Assembly: GCA_039000515.1 (NCBI GenBank) | Contig: JBCFYV010000012.1 | Coordinates: forward strand, 36,946,387-37,010,386 | Reading direction: 5' to 3' | Length of the DNA: 64,000 nucleotides | Origin: Timema cristinae | Taxonomy: Eukaryota; Arthropoda; Insecta; Phasmatodea; Timematidae | Shown here: one piece after another, positions 1-10,199 of the stretch | How positions within the stretch are numbered: position 1 is the first letter of the stretch | Layout: each line of letters starts with the position of its first letter | Program-made: the position numbers and the translations under genes | The notes under the pieces: generated by a model | Told to the model about the DNA's origin: nothing | The model's input: the letters and a program-made list of their open reading frames with translations, nothing else | The model's database searches: none

Positions 1-1254
1 TTTATGAGTTGGAAGAACCACAATAGAAATTTTCCACAGTTAAGCCTTCAAACTGCTGTGTAATTAGACAAGTCAAGGAACACAGAATAAGTTTATTTAA
101 AAAATATCACAAAACTGGCAAGGACTAAGCCCGTGTTATCAAAATAAATTCACTGTCATAACAACCGGTTTCAATTAAGAAACCGGTGCAATGAAGAAAC
201 ATAGGCTTTGAGAATCCACCAACCAAAACTTTCTTTAACCTAGAAATGTTCTTTCCTCCATCAATTGATATGTACTGCAGTTTATTTCACTCCAGGATAT
301 ATTGTCGCAGCTATTTGAATTCTTACTATGCTGTCCATACTATACGTGGTGAAGAAATGATAAAGGCAAATCACATTTGTTTTTTGATAACATCTTGTGG
401 CGAGCTGGATGCGGCCTACGGGCCATATTTTGGAAAGTCCTAGTCTACAGAATGGCTACAATAGAGGTGATGGTAATTGTCTATATTAGTAAAATATATT
501 GAAACGTGAAAACCACCACTCCAGTAACCCGGGCGTTAACTAACGTGTCCATGTTTGATGCCCGTGTGACAGACTATATTGTGTCTAAATCTCTATCTGA
601 CCACTACTGTGACTATCACGACTACAAAATGTCACACACGGCATCCTGGGCTAAAAACGTCCGTCTTGCTAAATGGCTGATATGAGAAAGGGGGCTATCT
701 CTCTAGATTTTGTCAATCGTCAACTTGAAGGAGTAGACTCCCCCTTAGTTGTTATGTCCTTCCGACCAATGAGATTTTTCAATTAAGTACTATATTGCTA
801 AATAAGCTTGCTCATCATTGAGATACATCCAATATGGCGGTTGCACTCAACTCATTACTCGGTTTACTGGCAATTGAGTCCAAATGTTTTAATTTCTTAC
901 ATTACACAATATAATTATGTCTTACGAGAGAATATTAACTAAGCAAAGAAAGATAAAGTTTTGTAATTTTCAAAATGATTTACATTATTGATTATTTTTT
1001 TCATTTGTTAGTGACACAAAACTACTCAACCTAAAAAACATAATCAGGAAGATGGATTTTAAGGAAATAACTATCCAGAATGGCCGACCGCACACCTTTA
1101 AATTTCTTGACCATAAAGCATTATACTAGGAACGCCAACGAATTTAACATGACAGCAGTAGCACTATATGTATTTTTCATTTTATTAGTAAGTCTAACAC
1201 AAGTGTCATTAACGACTTGTTTTAAAAGGTGGAAAGGAGTAAGGTAGCTTAGAA
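1..1254. other. AT-rich stretch without a recognised gene
   Basis: No open frame here looks like a gene; the 65-codon frame at 246-443 resembles nothing I know. The one clear structure is the hairpin at 164-187, listed separately. A short GC-richer part near 440-760 shows no splice-site pair or protein-like frame that I could support. Confidence 0.5.
164..187. repeat. Short perfect inverted repeat
   Basis: A 9-bp arm (ACCGGTTTC) is followed by the 6-base loop AATTAA and the exact reverse complement GAAACCGGT. It could be a small hairpin or a dyad protein-binding site. Nothing around it indicates a function, and chance is possible in 64 kb. Confidence 0.6.
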
Positions 1255-1538
1255 TTATTATTATTATTAGCACCGCGTCTTACTACCCGTTCGGGTTATA
1301 CGCACTTAAGCTAATGTGTAATGGTAGGGTGATTGTGAGATGAAATGAAGGACCTACAGTTTAACGTGGAATCCGAACCACGGTGGCAGCCTGGCATTCC
1401 CCACATTCACAAGATGTATTGTCAGAGGTGAAGGAAGGGTTTGGTAATCCGATAAATCTGTGCCGGGACCGAGGATTGAACCCCGGACCCTCAGCACAGA
1501 AGTCAGACACCTTACCCCTAGACCACCAGGTCACCTAC
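1255..1538 (-). mobile_element. SINE type B, full length, minus orientation
   Basis: Read on the minus strand, a tRNA-like head with a Glu/Asp-like A box (TGGTGGTCTAGGGGTAAGG) and a B box in the GGTTCAATCC class leads into a type-specific body (roughly 1340-1440). It ends in the tail with ACCCGAACGGGT and an (AAT)n run. The copy is flanked by a perfect 12-bp target-site duplication, GGTAGCTTAGAA, at 1243-1254 and 1539-1550. This is a near-complete and fairly young insertion. Confidence 0.9.
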
Positions 1539-1639
1539 GGTAGCTTAGAAGAAATGAAATTTTTCACATTGTGTATCCCATTTAATTCTATTTGAAATTA
1601 ATTATATTTTAAAATATGATTAGGCTATAACTACAAAGA

Positions 1640-4385
1640 CAAATAGAAGTGTCTTAGACTACTAATCAGAGACATAGCAGTGTCTTAGGCTGCACTCACC
1701 AGATACATAGCAGAAGAGTCTTAGGCTATAACCACAAAAGACATAGCAGTGTCTAATTATATATTCACCAAATACATTGCAGTGTCTTAGGTTATATTCA
1801 CCAAAGATAAAGCAGTGTTTCAGCCAAAACTCACCAGAGACATAGTAGTGTTACAGCCACTACACACAAGAGACATAGTAGTGTAATAGGATATAAACAC
1901 TAGAGACATAACAGTGACGTAGGCTCTACTCATCAGAATTATAGCAGTTTCTTAGGCTATAAACACCTGTCACGTTGCAGTATCTTAGGCTCCACTCACC
2001 AGAGAATTTGCAATGTTTCAAGCTTTAACTACCAGAGTCATGAACGTGTCTTAGGCTCTATCTAGCAGAGACATATCAATGCCTTAGGCTCTACTCTCCA
2101 GACACATATAGGCTTTAACGTATATCGACCAGATACAAAGCGGTGTCTCAGGCTATAGCCACCATAGACAGAGCAGTGTCTTAGAATCTACTCACCAGGG
2201 ACATAACAGTGTCTTAAACGTTAACCACCGGAAACATAGCATTGGCATATGCGCTATTAACTAGAGACATAGCAGTGTTTCAGCCACTACTCACCAAATA
2301 CATAGCTTTGTCTTGGGGTATAACCACCAGAGACATAGCAGTATCTTAGGCTATTACCACCAGAGACATAAACGCGTATTATATTCCATTCACCAAATAT
2401 ATACCAGTGCCATTTGCTTTATCCACCAGAGACATAGAAGTGTCTAAGTTTCTACCCACAAGACACATAGAAGGGTCCGAGGCTCTACCCAACAGAAACT
2501 TAGAAGTGTCCTTGGATCTACTCAACAGAAACATAGCGATGTCTTAGGCTCTATCCACCAGAGACATAGCAGTGCCTTAGGCTATACCCATCAGAGAACT
2601 AGCAGTGTATTAGGATCTATCCACCTGAGACATAGCAGTAACTTAGGCTCTATCGACCAGATACATTGCAGTGTTTTATGCTCTACTAAACAGAGAAAAA
2701 GCAGTTTCTAAAAGCTATAACCACCAGAGACATAGTAGTGTATCATGCTCCATCTACCAACGGCATAGCAGTGTCTTATGCTCTACTCTAAAGAGATATA
2801 GAAGTGCCTTAGGCTCTACTCAACAAAGACATAGCAGAGATTCAGCCACTACTCACCAGAGATAAAGTGGTGTCTTAAGCTACATATCCACCAAAAACAT
2901 AGCAACTTCTTAGGGTATACTCACCAGAGACATATCAGTGTCATAACCAGCAGACACATAGCAATGTCTTATGCTTTACTCACCAGAGACATAGCAGTAA
3001 CTTAGGTTATACTCACTAAATACCTATCAGTGTCTTAGGCTATAACCACCAGAGACATATCAGTGTCTTAAGCTATTATCACTAGATACAAAAAAGTGTC
3101 TTAAGCTATAACAAACAGAAATATACCAATGTCTTAGGCTATACTCAACAGAGAAATAAAATTGACTTAAGCTCGACTTACCATAGACATAGAAATTTCT
3201 TAAGCTCTGTCTACCAGACACATACCAGTGTCTTAGGCTAAAACAACCAGATACATAGAAGTGTTTTAGGCTATACCTAAGTGAGACATATCAGTGTATT
3301 AGGATTTAATCACCAGAGACAAAGGAGTGTCTTACGCTCTACCCACAAGAGCCATAGCATTGTCTTGGCTAACTTCCAGAGACAAAGCCGTGTCTTAGGC
3401 TCTACCAACCAGAGACATAGTAGTGTCTTAGGTTTTATTCGTCTAGAGATATAGCAGTGCCTTAGGCTCTAATAAAAATACATAGCATTGTCTTGATTTC
3501 AATCCAGTAGAAACAAAGCAGTGTCTAAATCCTATAACACTCAAATACAAAGCAATGTCTTAGGACCTACTCACCATAGACATAGAAATGTCTCAGGCTA
3601 TAACTACAAAGACATATTAGTGTCACAGGTTATAACCACTAGAGACATAGCAGTTTCTTACTCTAACTCAACAGAGACATAGCAGTGTTTCGCCAATACT
3701 AACCATTGACATATCAGTGTCTTAGGCTTTACCCACCAGATTCATAGCAAAGTTTTAGGTTCTCTCACCAGAGACATAGCAGGGTCTCAAGATATAACCA
3801 ACAGATACATAGCAGTGTATTAGGCTCCATCCACCAGAGACATAGCAGTGTCTTAGTCTCGATCCACCAAAAATATATCAGTGTCTTAGGCTTTAACCAC
3901 TAGAGACATAGCAATGTCTTATGATCTACTCACCAGAGATATAGCAGTTTCTTTGGTGCTACTCACTAGATACCTATCAGTTTATTATGCTATAACAACA
4001 AGAGATATAGCAGCTTCTTAATCTCTACTCACCAGAGACATAGCAGTGTCTTTGTTCATACTTATCAGGTACATAAAAGTGGCTTATGTTCTACTCACCA
4101 GAGACATCAGTATTTCAGTCACTATTCACCAGAGTCATATCAGTATCTTAGACTCTACCCACCATAGACAGTTTAGTTTCATAAGCTATCTTCACCAAAT
4201 AAATAGCATTGTCTTAGTATATAACCACAAAAGACATAACAGTTTCTCAGGTTATACCCCTCGGAGACATTACAGTGTCTAAGGCTATAACTACCCAGAC
4301 ATAGCAGGGTCTTTGGCTATACTCACCAGAAACATAGTAGTCTTAAGCTCTATCCACCAGAGACATAGCAGAGTTATTAGTAAGT
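1640..4385. repeat. Long 33-bp tandem repeat (minisatellite/satellite)
   Basis: About 80 tandem copies of a unit close to 33 bp are present. The core reads CACCAGAGACATAGCAGTGT followed by CTTAGGCTATAAC. Copies differ from each other at many positions and carry single-base indels, so the array is old. The unit length is a multiple of three, which leaves short open frames (for example 2671-2865 and 4046-4282 on plus), but frequent stops and indels argue against a repeat protein. It lies next to the Polinton relic. Confidence 0.93.
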
Positions 4386-4437
4386 GCCAGAGTTTATTCG
4401 TTTTCTGGAACTGAGCCAACAACTATAAATATGACGT

Positions 4438-4690
4438 TTTAGGGGAGGGGCGTAGCATGTTTAATGTCTTACATATGACAGTGATGTCACAAGAGAATGA
4501 CATAAATAAAATCAGTTTTGAATGAGTATTTTGTGACGTCAACCAGTCTGATATTTCAGGGGGTAGGGGGTAACTATGTTAAATGTCTTACGTGAAGTAG
4601 GTTACGTATTTATGGGACGTCACAAGAGTATGACATATTCAAATTGAATGAATTATTATATTCTGTGATGTCGATAGAGTTTGAATTCTG
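4438..4690. repeat. Two diverged direct repeats of about 120 bp with TGACGTCA-like motifs
   Basis: The segment from about 4440 to 4555 recurs, diverged, at about 4558-4690. Both contain a G-rich start, a TGTTAAATGTCTTAC-type stretch, GTCACAAGAG, a GACATA motif and a GTGACGTC/GTGATGTC motif. It lies between the 33-bp array and the first minus-strand ORF of the Polinton relic. It could be remnant flanking DNA of that element or an unrelated duplication. Confidence 0.55.
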
Positions 4691-4891
4691 ATTTTATCCC
4701 TGGTTGTCAGGTGAGCATGTATGCACGTAACCATCACTACTTGTCATTTTATTAATGAGGTCATATTTAGATATACTCTATAAAGTGGGAAACTTATATT
4801 TAAAAAAATAGTTATATGCTTCTTACTACAAATTTAACATATTACTAGAAATAAAAGATAAATACACATTTTTAACATTTTATTAATATCA

Positions 4892-5122
4892 TCACAAAAT
4901 ACACAATTTTAATAATATATTATTGTTATGCATAAAAATACAAAGATCATCGAACAACGATAGAGAGTCAAAATATGGAATAAGATTGAAGGGGTCGACA
5001 AACGATTTGGAGGTGAGGACATTGTCTATGAATACTGATAGATTAGGATGATTGAGATATTTTACGTGGTCTGTAATATATTGTTCAAGAGCGTATAGAG
5101 TTTTTAATTCGTCCGTAGACAA
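4892..5122 (-). CDS. Unknown ORF at the 3' end of the Polinton gene block, probably a fragment
   Basis: This 76-codon frame starts MSTDELKTLYALEQYITDHV and ends in a hydrophobic stretch. I do not recognise the family. It has the same strand and direction as the capsid and protease remains, and the reading frame extends upstream of the listed Met (the codons before it read through to about 5130). Further upstream, a short frame starting near 5275 is broken by stops, so the original gene was probably longer and is now damaged. Assignment to the element rests only on position, strand and AT-rich composition. Confidence 0.4.
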   Translation of the reverse strand: MSTDELKTLYALEQYITDHVKYLNHPNLSVFIDNVLTSKSFVDPFNLIPYFDSLSLFDDLCIFMHNNNILLKLCIL

Positions 5123-5458
5123 GTATTTCTGAATGTTTTTTCACTCAGGTGCAATTTTCACACGCCAAGTGTTTTCACAACTATGCTAAAGTAGTGTTCA
5201 ACTCAAAATTTACACACTTCTCCACACAATCGGACCAAAACGGCATTTCTTTGATGAAAAAGTTCCATTGTGGAACGGTGAGTATTAGACGCATAGAATT
5301 TGAGGGGAAAATCACGTGAGTTTAAAGTTGCGGTTAAGAAAGAAACCCACTACTACTTGTTTGTTCTTTTGTCATTTAGATAGAAAGTCCGGGTCACCAA
5401 CGACGATGACGGTTGTCAATCCTCGGCTCGAACGTATGGGAGATGATCCTCCGCCACA

Positions 5459-5950
5459 TTACAGCTGCATGTAACCTTCTCCCTCGCTGTCTGCATCTGG
5501 ACTGATGACCTGTAATAAACAGTCGTCACAATTAAAGCTAGTATCGTCGTCATTGTTGCCGTTTTCGGTGATTGAACAAAATTTATACAATTTCTTGGCG
5601 CTGTGAAATCTGACGAATCGTGCCAAGGCGTTTGCATTTTTTAACGCGCAAGTGGTGATGTCGTGACAAGGAACGGTGCATCCCTAACAATTGGAGTTGA
5701 TCAAATCTACAACGGGGCATTTATAGTAGTCACGTAGAGGGCTGAATGTTCGCCTTGTGACACTAGACAAGAATTTGCCTTTTTGTTTATTATATGCGTA
5801 AGGTACGACGGATTTATCTAAATATTGCTTTAGAATTGGAGTCAATTTGGATAGTATACCTTTATAACCCATGCTGGAACACAAGTCTGGGCACACCTGC
5901 ACGCACACCTTGGGCGATGCCAAAGTGACGTTTGAACAGCGTGACGGCAA
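5459..5950 (-). pseudogene. Cys-rich ORF of the Polinton relic, one internal stop
   Basis: A single frame of 164 codons runs from the Met at 5950 to a TAA at 5461-5459, interrupted only by a TAG at 5686-5684. The part after the stop keeps the same frame and stays protein-like: Cys pairs such as CTVPC, then an acidic Asn/Asp run and a second CDDC pair. The regular cysteines suggest a metal-binding or disulfide-rich protein. Its start overlaps the end of the protease remnant in another frame, so the first 20-25 codons may belong to that overlap and the true start could be internal (Met at about 5872). I do not recognise the family. Confidence 0.5.
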
Positions 5951-6350
5951 GTAGGTCGTTCTTGCACAAGTCGGTGGTTGAGAACAGGTTTGTGAATCTC
6001 CTCAACCTCCAGCCAGCGACATTGGCAACGGCAAACCAACAGCAATAGTGGCTGCACACACCGGACAATATGACTTGGAGTCATTTTCTGTTGTACGTCC
6101 CTCGTCTCGTCGTGTTTATTCATGAGTCTATTCATCGCTAGGCTCGGTCGTCTGGCATATATATAAAAATATTCCCTAAATTATAAAAAATATAGACCCA
6201 CCCAGTGGGATCGGGTTTAGTGTGAGGGTCTAGATTGACCACAAATAAGGAGGGACGAGTGAAATTTTGAGGCAATTTGTCCTAGAGATATGTTCCTCTA
6301 TAGAGTGAAATTTTGCCCTGCAGCAGTGTGTCTATTTGATGCGAATTCAT
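5870..6350 (-). pseudogene. Adenain-like cysteine protease (Polinton PRO), degraded
   Basis: The Met at 6350 lies four bases after the major capsid stop. Polintons encode an adenovirus-type C5/Ulp1-fold protease thought to mature the capsid. Here the N-terminal part carries the family pattern of an Asn-x-Asp-Pro segment followed by Trp-Val (about 6195-6230). The catalytic His normally just before that Trp is replaced by Gly (codons around 6200-6211). The C-terminal part at about 6036-6062 keeps a VCSHYC segment matching the usual CGxYC with the nucleophile Cys, followed by a Lys-Asn-Asp-rich helix region. An in-frame stop near 6275 and at least one frameshift plus stops near 6100-6150 separate the parts. 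The gene is inactive. The 3' limit is approximate. Confidence 0.72.
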
Positions 6351-6354
6351 GGTG

Positions 6355-7698
6355 CTAATAATTAATTTTCATCTCCCGATTATAATATATTGACACCGTC
6401 CCCTCGTACTCAGAGTAGAACAAACAGGCTATGGCGTTATTAAGGTCTGTCTTGAACTGTAACTCAAATATCCCGTTCCCTTCTGTCTGAAGACTGGTGT
6501 GCGAGTCTGGTCCTACAGTGTTGGGAATCAAGTCGAACGCCAGTATAAAGTAATCTTTATTGAACCTGTCTCGCGTGATTAAATGTCCGTTGTTTTAGTG
6601 GTGTATACCCAATCCCGAAAATAGTGTGTCATAGGCGAGATTGGATGTGCCAACGTTGTCAAAATTTATCAAAATGGGCAATTTTTTTTATACCGTTTAC
6701 ATATATGACTAAACAATCCAGGTTTATATGAATGAGTTTTAAAGGATTCATGTTCAAACTGCCCACAAACGTATCGTTAGACACCATATTGAATAAAACA
6801 ATCTAGGGTTAACAACTTTAATAACATTGTTTAGGCTCACAGACTTGGATCCTTTGATTACGTTTACAAACTTGACGTCCATCCGATTGATGTAGTATTG
6901 GGCCAGCTTTCCTAATAGTGTATTTTCTATAGTGAATGAAATATTCAGTGACACCTCCACGTGTTTCACAAAGAGGGTGGCATCTAAAATTTTCAACTGG
7001 ACGTTGGTATTAAATTGTCCGCGTCTATAAGCAGATAAAACTCTATTTTGTTGCAAATTAATTTAACGCGCAAGGATACATTTTCATTAGCATTTGTGTA
7101 ATATTAAATATGTCGGTGTGTAAACGTCCCACTAAGTCGACCGGATGTTTTAACAAGTATAATCTCGTGGTGAAGCCTTTGTTCTCTGTGAATACACTGA
7201 GTTCACCGTTAACGGCAGGGTATCCAAAATCCACATACCGTTCACCAGCTGGGTCTCAGAAGCATCTAGAACGTAATTCGTTAAAGTCTCTAAATAAGCC
7301 CTGTACGCATAGTTGTCTATCGAGTTTGCAATAGGTGTTTCGGTAAGAGAGATATTGATTTGACTAAATAAAGAATGTATCAAGTTGTTGACACATCCGA
7401 TTTTATTGTCGGTCGTAACCGGTGTCCCATCCCCTTTCACCAATTGAATATGAAGATATAATTTAATCGAAGAGAGGTCACGAAAGTAGTCGCCATCTCC
7501 AGGACAGAAGAACTCTAACTGAGCGTCGTTGTCCACGGAAGTGATTGGCTTATATTTGATGAATTTATTATTTTTAATTACCGTTTGAATGCATTTTTCG
7601 TCAAAAAGATTGAGTTCTGTTTTAGAACATTCCATAAATTGGTCGAAAATATCATTTTTTAGCTCTCTTGCTACCCTTGCTCTAGCACCCACCTTCAA
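6355..7698 (-). pseudogene. Polinton/Maverick major capsid protein (double jelly-roll, F54H12.2-like), frameshifted
   Basis: This is the major virion shell protein of Polintons (PY), annotated in many animal genomes as F54H12.2-like. The N-terminal third is intact from the Met at 7698 to about 7215. It has the hallmark start ECSKTELNLF-type segment, a KYKPITS strand, the NxxxHSLFSQ motif and the YAYRAYLETL helix typical of the family. A frameshift near 7215 moves the following block (ending in VDLVGRLHTDIF) to another frame. Further shifts fall near 7080 and 7030. The block at 6754-7056 carries the FNTNVQLKILDATLFVKHV segment. More breaks occur near 6690 and 6600, and the C-terminal block runs to the TAG at 6357-6355. 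About 448 codons are present in order, so the gene is close to full length but non-functional. It sits six bases after a small ORF and four bases before the protease. Confidence 0.88.
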
Positions 7699-7704
7699 AT
7701 GAAG

Positions 7705-7971
7705 TCATTTACGGGTATTTACCCTTTTTAAGCTGCGTCCCTCGACCACCTGAGTGACGCGCTTTTTAATTATATTACCAATTTTTGGCTGTATTCCTTT
7801 GTGGCTATATGGGCCAGTTTGTAACGCCTGTTTTCCAACGCTTTTGAACCCCTCACAAACAACTGTTTGACAAATCGAAATAGTCCTACAAGACCTATCC
7901 TAAGCCTTGACCCTTTTGCATTTTATAGCTGGCGTGATAGACGGACAGATGTTTTATCCATCTACCTCCAT
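7705..7971 (-). pseudogene. Small basic ORF between the two capsid genes of the Polinton relic
   Basis: In the gap between the minor and major capsid remains, minus-strand frames contain a Lys/Arg/Gly-rich stretch. A GLFRFVKQLF segment sits in one frame. A KSVGKQALQTG segment sits in another at about 7815-7850, and that frame reads on to a TGA at 7707-7705. Short basic proteins of this style recur beside the major capsid gene in animal Polintons, probably as minor virion components; that link is from memory and needs a search. At least one frameshift and two stops break it. The start at 7971 is a guess. It ends six bases before the major capsid Met. Confidence 0.45.
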
Positions 7972-8001
7972 TGTTAAGACTAAGCTAAATTACTATTTCT
8001 C

Positions 8002-8392
8002 CTATCTATTCATCAAGATTTTTCTAAAATGTAAAACCTCTAGGTTGGGCACGGGACCCGATTGAAAATTCACTCGTTCGCCAAACTCTGTGTATAAGAC
8101 TACACTTATAGAATCAAAATTACATTTTTCAAGGGGAAAATAGAATATAGGAAAGAACACGTGATGTGCGGATGTGGAAGGGAACTCTATGATTCTCATC
8201 CATATTGCATAGAAGTCACCTAGCAAATGTGGTCTTATAATGTCTATGTATACAAATACAGGCTCTGTTTCGATTGAAGTGGAGCCGGGTAGTTTACGAT
8301 TAGGTTGCAAAAAGACCCCCTTAATATCCTCGCTCAATAAATAACTCATATGTGTATTAACCGCACTAAGCGACTCTATGTTGGGTAGTCTG
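8002..8392 (-). pseudogene. Polinton minor capsid (penton-like) protein, C-terminal fragment
   Basis: The frame is open from about 8392 to the stop at 8002. The Met at 8349 is internal, since protein-like codons continue upstream of it to a TGA near 8393. The fragment keeps the family's C-terminal signature: a short YIDIIRPHLLGD strand, a FFPIFYFPLEK segment, then SISVVLYTEFGERVNFQSG and a final LHFRK. In animal Polintons this protein (PX, single jelly roll) precedes the major capsid gene on the same strand, exactly as here. The N-terminal half is missing, and a tandem repeat array begins within about 40 bp of where the gene breaks off. Confidence 0.72.
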
Positions 8393-8432
8393 TTTCAAAT
8401 GTTCGTAATTAATTATCCGATGCGTGTTTTCC

Positions 8433-8872
8433 TCTCTCCCTCCAAGATATTACAAGTACCAACAAGTTCGTAACAAGGGAAAGGGGATCAAGAGCGGGAG
8501 GGTGGAGGCTGGAGTTCAAATCTCGCTCGGGGGAACTATGCGTGGTTTCCACTCTCCTTCCAAGATATTACAAGTACCAACAAGTTCGGAACAAGGGAAA
8601 GGGGGTCAAGAGCGGGAGGGTGGAGGCCGGAGTTCAAATCTCGCTCGGGGGAACTATTCGTGTTTGCCACTCTCCCTCTACGCAAATACCGAAAACAAGA
8701 TATTACAAGTACCAACAAGTACCAACAAGTTCGGAACAAGGAAAGGGAGGTCAAGAGCGGGAGTGTGGATGCCGGAGTTCAAATCTCGCTGGAGGGGAAC
8801 TATGCGTGTTTTCCACTCTCCCTCTACGCAAATGCTGAAAACAAGATATTACAAGTACCAACAAGTTTTCAT
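8433..8872. repeat. Tandem array of a SINE fragment, four units of about 119-146 bp
   Basis: The block AAGATATTACAAGTACCAAC starts near 8443, 8562, 8697 and 8843. Between the blocks lies a GCGGGAG/GGTGGAGG stretch, then a B-box-like GGAGTTCAAATCTCGCTCGG segment and CCACTCTCCCTCTACGCAAA. The last two match the head and body of the type A SINE found elsewhere. The third unit has an extra short duplication. So part of a SINE was captured and amplified in tandem at the broken end of the Polinton minor capsid gene. The open frames here on both strands are by-products. Confidence 0.85.
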
Positions 8873-8884
8873 TTATTTATCTAA

Positions 8885-10140
8885 AATAAATTAATTAAAG
8901 TGGATGTGTGTGTGTGTGTGGGTCACAAAGAATGAATATATTATAAATATTTAAAACAATGTTTATATGTCTTGCATTTTCTCCTACAGAGTTTGCAACA
9001 TTTTAATACATACCATGCCACATGGACACGAGAATCGAAACCGGGAACCTTTGGTTTACATATATTTATTACCTATGTATCTTAGTACACGTGTTCTGGT
9101 CTGTTCCCCATTAAGGCGTAAGGTATACTCGTAGAAATTTATATATATTCTAAAACTATAATTTTCAATATATAAATATTTCAAGTATACTTTTCGTTGC
9201 GTGAGTTATATTTGTAAAACTTTCCTTTGCATCACTACTGATTGATTTTTAGGTAATCACGTTTGATCCCCCCACGGCTGAGATACATTCCCTCAGCTTT
9301 ACACTTTGGTTTAGCAAATACCCCCCGGACAGTAGAGGCGCTACAGTGTGGGGCGCTGATAGCTAGCTAGGCAAACGGGTGCCTGCTTCATTGAGCTTTC
9401 AAACACAACTGATGCTATAACGGAACTTCCCGAGACTCACCAAAAGACAAAGTTAGCTGCACTTGGGGTCAACAATCGTAGGGTAGTGAACTCATGGTAA
9501 CGGTTTCAAGCCTTGGGGGCGTTTATTACTTGGGGGAGGGGTCGAAGCTAGGGGCGAGCCAGCGTTGCACTGTGGACACAACTCCGTAGTCAGGACGAAC
9601 AACATTCCAAAACGAGAGTGGAACGACTGGCAGAGAAGGGAGGTGAGGGAGGGGGAGGGCTTGTGTCACACCTCGCTGTCAGTCAGCAGGAGACGGCTGG
9701 AGAGAAAGGTTCCCAAATCATGGTGCGGAAGCTGCTGGTGGCTGTATGCTTCAACAAATAAACTACAGCGCCCTAATCGATGAATAAAAACTCCAACACC
9801 TCAATCCTACCAATTAATTAATTAATTAACAATAATTAATTAACAATCATTAATAATCAAGAACCAACATGTCCTGGGTTGGTAGTCGAGGGGGCTGCAG
9901 GGGAAGAGAGGGCAGGAGGAGGGGGTGTGGGGTAATCAAACGGATATGGACAGGGGGTGGAGGAAGGAGACTATTTATAGCAGCCAATCAGAGAGCGAGG
10001 AGGCGAGGTCACATGACCAAATCCAACCAGTCACAGAGTGTGATGACAGGGCCACCCAACTACTTATAACTTTAAACGTCATAATAACTCAAATAGAAAT
10101 TTATTCAATTACAAAGTAAGTGCAAGTTAAAATACTCATA
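8885..10140. other. Intergenic DNA, part of it GC-richer
   Basis: A short TG run lies near 8907. Then comes AT-rich DNA, and a GC-richer block at about 9240-10060 with purine-rich stretches. No supported gene is visible. Several short plus frames (9565-9783, 9869-10069) look like composition effects. A CCAAT-type motif (AGCCAATCAG) and an ATTTATAG element occur near 9970-9990, which could be promoter remnants. Iterated TTAATTAA runs lie at 9813-9850. Confidence 0.4.
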
Positions 10141-10143
10141 TAT

Positions 10144-10170
10144 TAATATATATATATATATATATATATT
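10144..10170. repeat. TA microsatellite
   Basis: A run of about 12 TA dinucleotides. Confidence 0.95.
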
Positions 10171-10199
10171 TTATTTATAACATTAATACTAACTGTAAT

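Noticed and set aside
1640..4385. CRISPR-like or coding repeat array of 33 bp
   Set aside because: No repeat-spacer division, high divergence, and many indels and stops in all frames.
5416..5637. Separate 73-codon minus ORF
   Set aside because: It overlaps, in another frame, the better Cys-rich frame that runs from 5950 to 5459.
5842..6135. 97-codon minus ORF as a gene
   Set aside because: It lies over the protease C-terminal region in a frame without the family motifs; the neighbouring frame carries the Cys box.
7110..7334. 74-codon plus ORF
   Set aside because: Antisense shadow of the capsid pseudogene.
8424..8894. 156-codon plus ORF and its overlapping frames
   Set aside because: It translates the SINE-derived tandem array; the same motif appears in all three frames.
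8890..10140. CpG-island type promoter of a host gene
   Set aside because: The GC-richer block has scattered TATA- and CCAAT-like motifs only, with no downstream exon that I could support.
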